A stretch of DNA of 64,000 nucleotides from DATKFM01 sp046154965 (GTDB lineage: Bacteria > Pseudomonadota > Alphaproteobacteria > Dongiales > Dongiaceae): positions 1 through 64,000 of the forward strand of contig JBJXDY010000104.1 in assembly GCA_046154965.1 (NCBI GenBank), given 5' to 3'. The position numbers and the translations under genes were made by a program. The notes below the pieces were generated by a model that was not told where the DNA came from, did no database searches, and saw only the letters and a list, made by a program, of their open reading frames with translations. This document shows, piece by piece, positions 8,086 through 17,018 of this stretch (positions are counted from its first letter, which is position 1; the number at the start of each line of letters is the position of its first letter).

Positions 8086-10488
8086 TTAGGAACGAAGGCA
8101 GGTTGCCGCGCAGGCATCCAGTATCGCCGCGGCGTCGATCCGGTAGCATTCGAAAAGGTCGGGGATATCGCCCGACTGGCCGAAATGCTCCACTCCCAGC
8201 GGACGGACCCGATGGCCGCGCACGCCGCCGATCCAGCTCAGCGTCGCCGGATGGCCGTCGAGGATGGTGACCAGCCCCGCATCGGGCGCCAGCGGCATCA
8301 GCAGCTTTTCCAAGTGGCACTGCGCATCCCGATGGCCCGATTGCCGCGCCCGCTCCACCGCATGCCAGCCGGCATTGAGCCGGTCCGCCGACGTCACCGC
8401 GAGCAACCCCACCTCCGGCATCTCGTCGCTGAGCTGCGCGTGAGCCTCCAGCGCCTCGGGCATCACCGCACCCATGGCGACAATGGCCAGCCTCGAGCCG
8501 GCGGCCGGCGGTTTCAGCCAATAGCCCCCGGCAATGATTTGTTCGCGCAGGCCGCCATCCAGATTGCGCTCCGGCTGCGCCAGCGCGCGGGTGGACAAAC
8601 GCAGATAGACCGAGCCGCCCTTGATGTCCCGCAGCCATTCGCCGGGATCGCTCTCGCCGCTACCGTCGCGCTGCATATAGTCGAACGACCAGCGCAGGAT
8701 CGCCGCCAGCTCATCGACAAAGGCCGGCTCGAACGCCGCAAGACCATCCTGCGCCAGGCCGATCAGCGGCGTGCCCACCGACTGGTGCGCCCCGCCTTCC
8801 GGCGCCAGCGCCAGGCCCGATGGCGTCGCCACCAGCATGAACCGCGCATCCTGGTAACAGGCATAGTTGAGCGCATCCAAGCCGCGCTGGATGAAGGGAT
8901 CGTACACCGTGCCGATGGGCAGGAGTCGCGCGCCGAACAGCGAGTGCGAGAGGCCGAGTGCTGCGAGCAGGATGAACAAATTGTTCTCGGCGATGCCCAG
9001 TTCGATATGCTGGCCCGCGGGCGTCATCTGCCAGCGCTGCGCCGAAACCACTTTCTGTTCGCTGAAGACGTCCTCCCGGCGATGACGGTTGAACACGCCG
9101 CGCCGGTTGACCCAGCCGCCGAGATTGGTTGACACCGCTACATCGGGCGACGTCGTGACGATCCGTTCCGCCAGCGGCCCGCCAATGCGCGCCAGATCCG
9201 CCAGCACCCGGCCGAAGCCTTCCTGCGTCGACATCTGCGGCGTGATCGCCAGCGGCAGTTGCTCGGGCAGCTCGACCATCGGCGAGACGCGACGCCGCGT
9301 GCCTTTGGCGGCGAAGGGCACCGCCGCCAGGAAATCATCCAGCGCCGGCGGCGCCAGCCTGAGGCCCTCATACTTGTCCCATTCCGCGCCATCGCCGATG
9401 TGATGCTGGCGGCGGAACTCCGCCATCTGATCCGGATTCATCAGGCCGGCGTGATTGTCCTTGTGCCCGGCGAACGGCAAGCCGAAGCCCTTGATGGTGT
9501 AGACGACAAAGCAGGTGCGGTGATCGTCGGCCACGCCATGGAACGCCTCGAGCAGCGTTTCCAGATCATGGCCCGCCAGATTGGTCATCAGCGCCGCCAG
9601 CGCATCGTCGTCATGTTCGTCCAGCAGCCGGCGGATGCCCGGCAGGCCGCCGAGGTCGCGCATCAGATGCTCGCGCCAGCCGCGCCCGCCCTTGAACACC
9701 AGCGCCGAATAGAGCGAGTTCGGGCAATCGTCGATCCAGCGCCGCAGCGCTTCGCCATCCGCACGCGCGAAGGCCGCCTCCAGCATCTTGCCGTACTTCA
9801 GCGTGACCACTCGCCAGCCGACCGCCTTGAACTGGCTCTCGATGCCCAGGAACAGCCGGTCCGACACCACCGCATCCAGGCTCTGCCGGTTGTAGTCGAT
9901 GATCCACCAGCAGTTCCTGATATCCTGCTTCCAACTCTCGATCAGCGCCTCATGGATGTTGCCTTCATCCAGTTCCGCATCGCCGACGATGGCGATCATC
10001 CGGCCCGCGCCCAGATCCATGGGCAGCCAGCCCTTCAGTTCCACATAGTCCTGCACCAGCCCGGCGAACGCCGTCATCGCCACGCCGAGGCCCACAGAGC
10101 CCGTGGAAAAATCCACGTCGTCGGCATCCTTCGTACGCGACGGGTATGACTGCGCGCCCCCGAGGGCGCGGAAATTCTCCAGCCGCTCCAGCGCCTGATT
10201 GCCCAGCAGATACTGGATTGCGTGAAAGATCGGGCTGGCATGGGGCTTCACCGCCACCCGGTCCTCGGGCCGCAGCACGGAGAAGTACAGCGCCGTCATG
10301 ATCGAGGCGACAGAGGCGCTGGAGGCCTGATGGCCGCCGACCTTGAGCCCGTCGCGGTGCGGCCGCAGATGGTTCGCGTTGTGGATCATCCAGGCGGAGA
10401 GCCAGAGCAACTTGCGCTCCAATTCCCGCAGAATCGGCAAACTCTGACGCCAAGTTTCCGGTGTGCTACGAAGGACTGGTTCGATCAT
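8086..10488 (-). CDS. Pyruvate dehydrogenase E1 (AceE)/transketolase-like thiamine diphosphate enzyme
   Basis: This 800-residue protein resembles homodimeric AceE-type E1 enzymes that are often labelled transketolase in alphaproteobacteria. The ThDP-binding motif runs from GDAELDEGN (about 169) to IIDYNRQ (about 196-202). Early conserved blocks are GLKVGGHQASSAS and KPHASPIFHA. The start is supported by AAGGG seven bases upstream of ATG 10488. No E2 or E3 gene is adjacent, so the acyl acceptor is unknown. It may act as a stand-alone 2-oxoacid decarboxylase or transketolase, or use an E2 encoded elsewhere. Confidence 0.82.
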   Translation of the reverse strand: MIEPVLRSTPETWRQSLPILRELERKLLWLSAWMIHNANHLRPHRDGLKVGGHQASSASVASIMTALYFSVLRPEDRVAVKPHASPIFHAIQYLLGNQALERLENFRALGGAQSYPSRTKDADDVDFSTGSVGLGVAMTAFAGLVQDYVELKGWLPMDLGAGRMIAIVGDAELDEGNIHEALIESWKQDIRNCWWIIDYNRQSLDAVVSDRLFLGIESQFKAVGWRVVTLKYGKMLEAAFARADGEALRRWIDDCPNSLYSALVFKGGRGWREHLMRDLGGLPGIRRLLDEHDDDALAALMTNLAGHDLETLLEAFHGVADDHRTCFVVYTIKGFGLPFAGHKDNHAGLMNPDQMAEFRRQHHIGDGAEWDKYEGLRLAPPALDDFLAAVPFAAKGTRRRVSPMVELPEQLPLAITPQMSTQEGFGRVLADLARIGGPLAERIVTTSPDVAVSTNLGGWVNRRGVFNRHRREDVFSEQKVVSAQRWQMTPAGQHIELGIAENNLFILLAALGLSHSLFGARLLPIGTVYDPFIQRGLDALNYACYQDARFMLVATPSGLALAPEGGAHQSVGTPLIGLAQDGLAAFEPAFVDELAAILRWSFDYMQRDGSGESDPGEWLRDIKGGSVYLRLSTRALAQPERNLDGGLREQIIAGGYWLKPPAAGSRLAIVAMGAVMPEALEAHAQLSDEMPEVGLLAVTSADRLNAGWHAVERARQSGHRDAQCHLEKLLMPLAPDAGLVTILDGHPATLSWIGGVRGHRVRPLGVEHFGQSGDIPDLFECYRIDAAAILDACAATCLRS

Positions 10489-10631
10489 CGGGCGGCCCTT
10501 GTTCTGAAGACGGCCATCCTAGGCGATCGGCGGCAATGGGAACAGGGCTAGTCAATTGCCGCTTGCCCTGGCGGCGGCCCGGCGGCGAAATAGACATCCG
10601 TCGCCAGTTGGACAGAACCAAGCCCCTAACC

Positions 10632-11339
10632 ATGACCGCTGCCGCACCCCGAAAGCCGTCGCCAGCCGATGAATGGCGCAGCCGCATCCTGTACAAGGAC
10701 GACCGGTTGCTGATCATCGACAAGCCGGCGGGGCTGCCAGTCCACTCCGGACCGCGCGGCGGGCCGAATCTCGAAGCGCTGCTGCCGCTGCTGGCGGATC
10801 ATCCGAAGCATCCGCCGATGCTGGCCCATCGGCTGGATGCCGACACCAGTGGCTGCCTGATCCTGGCCAGGAAACGCAGCGCGCTGCGCAAGTTGCACGA
10901 GCTGTTTGCCGGGGGGCGTATCGGCAAGACCTACTGGGCCATCGTCGACGGCAAGCCGCCGCAAGCCTCTGGAACGATCGACGCTCCCCTCAGGAAGATC
11001 AGCGATGTCGGCGGCTGGCGCATGGTCGTCGATGCCGGCGGCCATCATGCCATCACGGACTACAAGATACTTGGCCAGGCGGATGCAACGACCTGGCTGG
11101 AGCTCACGCCCCGCACCGGCCGCACGCACCAGATCCGCATCCACTGCGCATCGCTCGGCTGCCCGGTGCTCGGCGATCCCGTTTACGGCACGGAGAAGGA
11201 CAACAAGATTCCCATGCACCTGATGGCGCGCCGGGTTTCGATTCCATTCGAAGAGGGTGCCGAGCCGATCACTGCCGAAGCGCCCGTGCCGGAGCATCTG
11301 CGCGCGAGATTTGCAGCATGCGGGTACAAGAGCGGGTAA
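10632..11339 (+). CDS. RluA-family RNA pseudouridine synthase
   Basis: This 235-residue protein carries the hallmark HRLDADTSG motif, with the catalytic aspartate at D69. It also has LLIIDKPAGLPVHSG near the N-terminus and TGRTHQIRIHCASLG in the C-terminal half. It converts uridine to pseudouridine in rRNA or tRNA; the target site cannot be assigned from sequence. I start at ATG 10632 because the upstream in-frame extension to 10461 reads through non-coding sequence and the divergent promoter of the AceE-like gene. No S4 domain is present. Confidence 0.88.
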   Translation: MTAAAPRKPSPADEWRSRILYKDDRLLIIDKPAGLPVHSGPRGGPNLEALLPLLADHPKHPPMLAHRLDADTSGCLILARKRSALRKLHELFAGGRIGKTYWAIVDGKPPQASGTIDAPLRKISDVGGWRMVVDAGGHHAITDYKILGQADATTWLELTPRTGRTHQIRIHCASLGCPVLGDPVYGTEKDNKIPMHLMARRVSIPFEEGAEPITAEAPVPEHLRARFAACGYKSG

Positions 11340-11358
11340 GTCCGTCGCATATCCTGTA

Positions 11359-11492
11359 TTGTCATCCCAGAATGCTCGCGAAGCGAGTTTGTCCGGAATC
11401 ATGAACACCCGGCGGCGGGGGATTTCACCCGGTAGGTTTCATGTTCATGGGTCCCCGGCACCGCCGCTCACCCGGCGGCCCCGGGATGACAA
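11359..11492. repeat. Intergenic mosaic repeat with TTGTCATCCC ends
   Basis: The element is bounded by TTGTCATCCC (11359-11368) and its exact complement GGGATGACAA (11483-11492). Inside, CATGAACACCC and GTTCATGGGTCC form a second inverted pair around a GC-rich core. Elements with these ends are common between genes in alphaproteobacterial chromosomes. A shorter relative lies at 14035-14120. Confidence 0.7.
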
Positions 11493-11589
11493 GCTTTGTT
11501 ATCGCACCTATGAAGGAGGCCCTACATTTGCGCAATCGGCCCCAATGATCATAATGGCCGAAGTGCGAAGCAAATTCGCCGGAGAACGG

Positions 11590-13008
11590 ATGATGCCACT
11601 TGAGCTGGAAGCGCCTGCCTCAAACTACGACACCGAGGAAATCTGGCGCAAAGACCGGGATCATTTCCTGCATCCCTGGACGCATTTCGATTCCTTCAGG
11701 AAGGAAGGCTCGCTCGTCGTCGCCGAGGGCAGCGGTGCCTACATCATCGACTCCCGCGGCAAGCGTTATCTCGACGGCATCGGCTCACTTTGGTCCATGG
11801 GCATCGGATATGGGCGGAATGAAATGGCCGACGCCATCGCCGAACAGGTGCGCCGCCTGCCCTTCTTCAACACCTTTGTCGACACCACCAATCCGCCCGC
11901 GGCCGAACTGGCGGCAAAGCTGGCGGAGCTGGCGCCGGGCTCGCTCAATCGCGTCGCCTTCGCCTGCACCGGCTCCGATGCCAACGACACCGCCGTGCGG
12001 CTGACGCACTATTATCATGCGCGCCGCGGCAAGCCGCAGAAGCGCCATATCATCTCCCGCAAGGACGCCTATCACGGCTCGACCTATCTCGGCATGTCGC
12101 TTACGGGGCGCAGCAGCGACCGCTCGTCCCAGTTCCATTACATCACCGATATCGTGCATCACGTCTCCTCGCCCTATGTCTATCGCCGCCCCGAGGGCAT
12201 GACGCCCGAGCAGTTCTGCGATTTCCTGGTCAGCGAGCTGGAGCAGAAGATTCTGGAGCTCGGGCCGGAGAACGTCGCCGCCTTCATCGCCGAGCCGATC
12301 CTCGGCGCCGGCGGCGTGCTGGTGCCGCCGCTGGGCTATCACAACCGCACCCGCGAGCTCTGCCGCAAGCACGATATGCTCTACATCTCCGATGAGGTGG
12401 TCACCGCCTTCGGCCGAGTCGGCCACTGGTTCGCGTCCCAGGACGTGTTCGGCATCGAGCCCGATATCATCGTCACCGCGAAAGGCATTTCCTCCGGCTA
12501 TGTTCCGCTGGCTGCGACGATCTTTTCCGACGCGGTGTACGACGTCATCGGCGCGCCCGATCCCGATGCCTGGTTCACCCACGGCTTCACCTATTCCGGC
12601 CACCCCGTCGCCTGCGTCGCCGGCCTGAAGAACATCGAGATCATGGAGCGGGAGGACATCTGCGGCCATGTGCGCAAGGTCGGACCGTATCTGGAAAAGC
12701 GCCTGCGCGATCTCTACAGCCTGCCCATCGTCGGCGATGTGCGCGGCCGGAACTTCATGATGTGCACGGAGTATGTGGCGGACAAGAAGACCAAGGCCGT
12801 ATTCGGCGAGGGCGTCGCCATCGGCAAGCGCATCTCCAATTACTGCGAGGAGCTCGGCCTGATCGTCCGGCCGCTGGAACATCTCAATATCATGTCGCCG
12901 CCGCTCATCCTGACGGAGGCGCAGGTGGACGAGTTGGTTGATAAACTGGAAGCCGGCATCCGCGCCACGGTGGATAGCCTGGTGCGCGACGGCCACAGGA
13001 TCGGCTGA
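11590..13008 (+). CDS. Class III omega-aminotransferase
   Basis: This 472-residue PLP enzyme starts at ATG 11590 behind GGAGA. An ATG at 11554 is possible, but the frame further upstream runs through the intergenic repeat. Visible motifs are GSLWSMGIGYG, FACTGSDANDTAVRL, KDAYHGST, the acidic ISDEVVTAFGR and the PLP lysine K298 in TAKGISSGY. The protein groups with omega-amino acid, taurine or putrescine:pyruvate aminotransferases. Agmatinase follows 70 bases downstream, so a polyamine-breakdown substrate such as putrescine is plausible but unproven. Confidence 0.87.
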   Translation: MMPLELEAPASNYDTEEIWRKDRDHFLHPWTHFDSFRKEGSLVVAEGSGAYIIDSRGKRYLDGIGSLWSMGIGYGRNEMADAIAEQVRRLPFFNTFVDTTNPPAAELAAKLAELAPGSLNRVAFACTGSDANDTAVRLTHYYHARRGKPQKRHIISRKDAYHGSTYLGMSLTGRSSDRSSQFHYITDIVHHVSSPYVYRRPEGMTPEQFCDFLVSELEQKILELGPENVAAFIAEPILGAGGVLVPPLGYHNRTRELCRKHDMLYISDEVVTAFGRVGHWFASQDVFGIEPDIIVTAKGISSGYVPLAATIFSDAVYDVIGAPDPDAWFTHGFTYSGHPVACVAGLKNIEIMEREDICGHVRKVGPYLEKRLRDLYSLPIVGDVRGRNFMMCTEYVADKKTKAVFGEGVAIGKRISNYCEELGLIVRPLEHLNIMSPPLILTEAQVDELVDKLEAGIRATVDSLVRDGHRIG

Positions 13009-13078
13009 CCCAGCTTGTAACTGTCACGGTTTGGCGCTATCTGCGCAGCAACCGGCGCGAGGCCGGCGGAGAACGGAA

Positions 13079-14032
13079 ATGCTTGAACGGATAACCGATC
13101 GCGCTGTCACCCGCGACCCCAAGGACGCGATGGGCTACGAGCCCACCTATAGCGGCGTCACCAGCTTCCTGCGCCGCCGCTATACCAAGGACTTGACCGG
13201 CGTCGACGTGGCCGTCAGCGGCGTGACGCTGGATACGGCGACCACCAACCGGCCCGGCGCGCGCTTCGGCCCCCGCGGCATCCGCGCCGCCTCGACCAAT
13301 CTCGCCTGGTTCGGCGGCCCCGGCCATTGGCATATCGACCCGTTCGAGACGCTCAGCGTGGTCGATTACGGCGATTGCTTCTTCGATCCCGGCAAGCCGC
13401 AGGAGATCGTCGGCGCCATCGAGGCCCATGCAACGGAGATACTCAACGCCGGCGCCACGCTGCTGACTCTCGGCGGCGACCATTTCATCGCCTATCCCCT
13501 GCTGCGCGCCTATCAGAAGAAGTACGGGCCGCTGTCGCTGATCCATTTCGACGCCCATTCCGACACCTGGCGCGAGGACGAGAAGCGCCTCGACCACGGC
13601 ACCATGTTCTTCCATGCCGCGCAGGAGAAGCTGGTCGATCCCGAGCATTCCGTGCAGATCGGCCTGCGCACCCACAATGACGAAACCCACGGCTTCAACA
13701 TCCTCGACGGCAACTGGGTGCAGGAGAACGGCCCGCAAGCCGTCATCGACCGCGTCAAGCAGATCGTCGGCAAGCGCAAGGCTTATCTGTCATTCGACAT
13801 CGATTGCCTCGACCCCGCCTATGCGCCGGGCACCGGCACGCCGGTCTGCGGCGGCCTCACCACCTGGCAGGCGCAGCGCATCCTCCGCGGCTTCGTCGAT
13901 ATCGATCTCGTCGGCATGGATCTGGTGGAAGTGGCGCCCGCCTATGACGTCGGCGAAATCACCGCGCTGGCCGGCGCCAGCCTGTGCCTGGATTATCTCT
14001 GCGTGCTCGCGACACGGCGGAAGAGTAAGTAG
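13079..14032 (+). CDS. speB: Agmatinase / ureohydrolase
   Basis: This 317-residue binuclear manganese hydrolase of the arginase family would convert agmatine to putrescine and urea. Metal-binding motifs are complete: GGDHFIAYP, HFDAHSDTW and SFDIDCLDPAYAPGTG. The start at 13079 follows GGCGGAGAA. A longer frame begins inside the upstream gene. Placement next to an omega-aminotransferase supports agmatine-putrescine catabolism, although guanidino-acid substrates are alternatives in this family. Confidence 0.88.
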   Translation: MLERITDRAVTRDPKDAMGYEPTYSGVTSFLRRRYTKDLTGVDVAVSGVTLDTATTNRPGARFGPRGIRAASTNLAWFGGPGHWHIDPFETLSVVDYGDCFFDPGKPQEIVGAIEAHATEILNAGATLLTLGGDHFIAYPLLRAYQKKYGPLSLIHFDAHSDTWREDEKRLDHGTMFFHAAQEKLVDPEHSVQIGLRTHNDETHGFNILDGNWVQENGPQAVIDRVKQIVGKRKAYLSFDIDCLDPAYAPGTGTPVCGGLTTWQAQRILRGFVDIDLVGMDLVEVAPAYDVGEITALAGASLCLDYLCVLATRRKSK

Positions 14033-14034
14033 TG

Positions 14035-14120
14035 CCCATGTTGTCATCCCGGATAACCTCGCTCGCGACAATCGCTACGCGTTTGCGCGGGACGCTCGGT
14101 TTCCGCGATGACAACATGGG
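14035..14120. repeat. Inverted repeat between convergent genes
   Basis: CCCATGTTGTCATC (14035-14048) and GATGACAACATGGG (14107-14120) are perfect 14-base complements. The element fills the gap between agmatinase and the RraA-like gene, begins two bases after the agmatinase stop, and shares the TTGTCATCCC end with 11359-11492. A folded transcript could act as a terminator or 3' stabiliser. Confidence 0.75.
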
Positions 14121-14128
14121 AGTGACCG

Positions 14129-14818
14129 TCACTCCACCTCCACCACCCGCCCCGAGGCCAGCACGGCCTTGAAGAATTCCGGCACCTCCAGCCCGCCCTT
14201 CACCTTGGCCTCGAGCGCCGCTTCCGCCACGCGGACTTCCTTCAGCTTCTCCAGCACATCGCCGATCTCGCCCCGCCGCACGACCACGACGCCGTCCGCA
14301 TCGCCGATGATGATATCGCCGGACTCCACCGTGACACCGCCCACCACCGCCGGCAGCCCGACCGTCCCCGGCCCGACCCGCGCCGGCGAGTTGGGCGTGA
14401 TGCCCGCGCAATAGACCGGCAGCCCGACGCTGAGAATCCCCGGCAGATCGCGCGCCAGCCCGTCGGTCACCAGCCCCTTGAGCCCGCGGTTGCGCGCCAT
14501 GCCCATGAAGAGGTCGCCCACCAGCGCCGTGGCCGTGAAGCCGTCGGTCGCCGCGATCAGCACGTCGCCGGCCTTGGCCGCCTCCAGCGCGCCGAACAGC
14601 GCCATGTTGTCGGCCGGCCCGCAGTGGCAGGTCACGGCCACGCCGACCATGACCGATTTCATCGGCACATGGGGCTTGATGCGATAGTCGAGCGCGCCCC
14701 GCCCGCCCAGGGCGTCGACCACATGGCCCGTGGGCACATCGGCGAAGGCGGCGATATCGGCGGGCCCGGGCCGCGGAAAATTGCGCCTGACGGTGAGAAC
14801 GGGCGGATCCTTGATCAT
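14129..14818 (-). CDS. RraA-like aldolase/decarboxylase family protein
   Basis: This 229-residue protein has the RraA / 4-hydroxy-4-methyl-2-oxoglutarate aldolase fold. Key blocks are GDVLIAATDGF (about 83), the substrate-binding GLVTDGLARDL with conserved Arg-Asp (about 136), and GDADGVVVV near 185. AGGA six bases before the ATG supports the start. Family members act either as metal-dependent aldolases on 2-oxo acids or as RNase E inhibitors. Being third in an operon with an amidohydrolase and a 2-hydroxyacid dehydrogenase favours a catabolic aldolase or decarboxylase. Confidence 0.8.
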   Translation of the reverse strand: MIKDPPVLTVRRNFPRPGPADIAAFADVPTGHVVDALGGRGALDYRIKPHVPMKSVMVGVAVTCHCGPADNMALFGALEAAKAGDVLIAATDGFTATALVGDLFMGMARNRGLKGLVTDGLARDLPGILSVGLPVYCAGITPNSPARVGPGTVGLPAVVGGVTVESGDIIIGDADGVVVVRRGEIGDVLEKLKEVRVAEAALEAKVKGGLEVPEFFKAVLASGRVVEVE

Positions 14819-14821
14819 GAT

Positions 14822-15997
14822 CTATTCCTGTCGGTGTTGGGTGAAGAGCAAATTCCTGTCGATATCGGCGATGCGGCTGATGCCGCACAGGCCGAGCACG
14901 CGATCGATCTCGCGCCGGTAGATTTCCAGCATATGGGCGACGCCGGCCTCGCCCGCGACCGCGAGGCCCCAGAGCTGCGGCCGCCCGACTAGGCAAGCCG
15001 CGGCGCCCAGCGCCAGCGCCTTGACCGCATCGGCGCCCCGGCGCACGCCGCCGTCCAGGAGCACCGGGATCTTGCCATCGACCGAATCCATCACCGCCGG
15101 CAGCGCTTCGAGGCTCGCCGGCGCGCCATCGAGCTGCCGGCCGCCATGGTTGGAGACGATCAGCCCGTCGATGCCGCGCTCCACGGCCATCCCGGCTTCC
15201 GCCGGATGCAGCACACCCTTGAGGAGCAGCGGCCCGCGCCAGATCTTGCGCAGCTCCTCCACATCTTTCCAGGACATCGAGGGATCGAGCAGCGACGCCA
15301 TGCGGCCGGCGATCGCGCGGATGTCGGCGGCCTCGCCCGGCCGCACATAGTTGCCGAAGGTGATGCGGTTCAACTCGCCGCGCATGCGCCACAGCCAGCC
15401 CGGCCGGAACGCCATGGACAGATACTCCGCCGGCCCGAAGCGTGGCGGGATCGAGAAGCCATTTCTGACATCGCGCTCGCGATTGCCCAAAAGCTGATTG
15501 TCTATGGTCAACACGAGGGCATCGAAGCCGGCCGCCGCCGCCCGCTCCGTCAGCTCCCTTGTGAAGCCGCGATCGCGATAGACGAACACCTGCATCCAGC
15601 GCGGCGCGGCGCCGGTCGCCGCCAGTTCCTCCAGGGTGCAGACAGAGCCATGGCTGAGACAGAACCCAGTCCCGGCCGCCGCCGCCGCGCGCGCCGCGCA
15701 GCGCTCGCCATCGGGCCAGAACAGCCCGGCCAATCCGGTCGGGCCGACGATGACAGGCAGGCTCAGCCGCTTGCCGAACAGCGTGACCGACAGATCGCGA
15801 TCGGCGGTGCCGCGCAGCGGCTGGGGCAACAGCCGCAGGTCGTCGAACGCGGATTCATTTCGCCGGAGCGTGGATTCATCCTCTGCCCCGCCATCGGCGA
15901 AATCGAACACCGGCCGCGGCAGCGCGCCGCGCGCCAGTCCGCGCAGGGCGTCGATGCTGTAGGCGCGCTGCTGCCAGGCCGGAATAGCCGCCGTCAT
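14822..15997 (-). CDS. FMN-dependent alpha-hydroxy acid dehydrogenase/oxidase
   Basis: This 391-residue protein is of the L-lactate dehydrogenase (LldD), glycolate oxidase and mandelate dehydrogenase family. The active-site SNHGGRQLDGAPASLEALP carries the catalytic His and the substrate Arg. The FMN phosphate site is DGGVRRGADAVKALALGA. It oxidises a 2-hydroxy acid to a 2-oxo acid. I start at 15997, where ATG overlaps the amidohydrolase stop in ATGA. The RraA-like gene begins three bases after the stop, so the three genes are one operon. Confidence 0.87.
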   Translation of the reverse strand: MTAAIPAWQQRAYSIDALRGLARGALPRPVFDFADGGAEDESTLRRNESAFDDLRLLPQPLRGTADRDLSVTLFGKRLSLPVIVGPTGLAGLFWPDGERCAARAAAAAGTGFCLSHGSVCTLEELAATGAAPRWMQVFVYRDRGFTRELTERAAAAGFDALVLTIDNQLLGNRERDVRNGFSIPPRFGPAEYLSMAFRPGWLWRMRGELNRITFGNYVRPGEAADIRAIAGRMASLLDPSMSWKDVEELRKIWRGPLLLKGVLHPAEAGMAVERGIDGLIVSNHGGRQLDGAPASLEALPAVMDSVDGKIPVLLDGGVRRGADAVKALALGAAACLVGRPQLWGLAVAGEAGVAHMLEIYRREIDRVLGLCGISRIADIDRNLLFTQHRQE

Positions 15998-16857
15998 GCG
16001 GCCTCGTTCAAGCGATAGACCCTGATCGCATTGTCGCGGAACAGCTTGCGCTTCTCCGCCGGCGTCGCGCCGGCCGTCACCCAATCGACGATCTCCACCC
16101 AATCGGGATAGCTGCCCGCCAGTTCGGAGACGTGCCAGTCGCCGCCATACATCACGCGGTCGAAGCCGAAGGCCTCGATGCTATGGGCGACATAGGGCTT
16201 GAGCTGCTCCCGCGTCCAGTTCTTGTGATCGGCCTCCGTGGTCACGCCGGAGATCTTGCAATCCACGTTGGGCAGCGCCGCCAGTTCTTTCATAAGCTGG
16301 CGCCAGGGATCGAACAGGCCGGCCTTGATCCCAGGCTTGCCGATATGGTCCAGCACGAAACGCACTTCGGGGCATTGCCGCACCATCTTCAGCACATTGG
16401 GCATGTGATGGTGGAAGACGCAGATGTCGAACACCAGGTCCCGCGCCGCCAGCAGCTTCAGCCCGTCGATGAAGGCGGGACGGATACAGAAATCGGGGTC
16501 GGCCTGATTCTGGATCAGCCGGCGGATGCCGCGCAGACTCTTGTTCCGGCAAAGCGCATCGAGCTCCGGTTCGATCGCCTTGCCGCGCTCCAGCGGCAGC
16601 GCCGCCACCATGCCGGCCAGCCGCTTGTCCGCCCGCGCCAGCCCGTCGATCCAGGCTGCCTCGTCCAGATGCTGCGGCAAATCCACGTCGACCTCGACAA
16701 AGACGAACCGCTGGATCGCCACCGGCGCCGCCGCGCGCATCAAATCGTCCGGCAATACCCTGCGATTCAGCGACGGCGCGTTCTTGGTCCAACCATAACC
16801 GAACCGGGCGGGGTCCAGCAGATGCACATGGCTGTCGACGATCGGGAAATCCGGCAT
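15994..16857 (-). CDS. Amidohydrolase family (lactonase-type) metal hydrolase
   Basis: This 287-residue TIM-barrel hydrolase opens with the metal motif VDSHVHLLDP. It also shows FVEVDVD, FVLDHIGKPG (about 156) and a late MYGGDWHVSE carrying the conserved Asp. It resembles L-fuconolactonase and 2-pyrone-4,6-dicarboxylate lactonase-like proteins. It is the first gene of the operon with the FMN dehydrogenase and the RraA-like protein. Together they could open a lactone, oxidise the hydroxy acid and cleave the product. That sequence of steps is inference. Confidence 0.83.
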   Translation of the reverse strand: MPDFPIVDSHVHLLDPARFGYGWTKNAPSLNRRVLPDDLMRAAAPVAIQRFVFVEVDVDLPQHLDEAAWIDGLARADKRLAGMVAALPLERGKAIEPELDALCRNKSLRGIRRLIQNQADPDFCIRPAFIDGLKLLAARDLVFDICVFHHHMPNVLKMVRQCPEVRFVLDHIGKPGIKAGLFDPWRQLMKELAALPNVDCKISGVTTEADHKNWTREQLKPYVAHSIEAFGFDRVMYGGDWHVSELAGSYPDWVEIVDWVTAGATPAEKRKLFRDNAIRVYRLNEAA

Positions 16858-17018
16858 GGCGATCCCCTCCCCCCAAGATACCTGTTTGCCGCGATATTGG
16901 GCCAGCAGCGGCGGGGCAACAAGGCCGGACGGGCCATCTGCCGTTTGCGGTGCGGTTCTGGGATAGCTAACCTAGCGCGGTCGGCGAAGCAAAAGAGAAC
17001 CAACAGGGAGAGGCCAGT

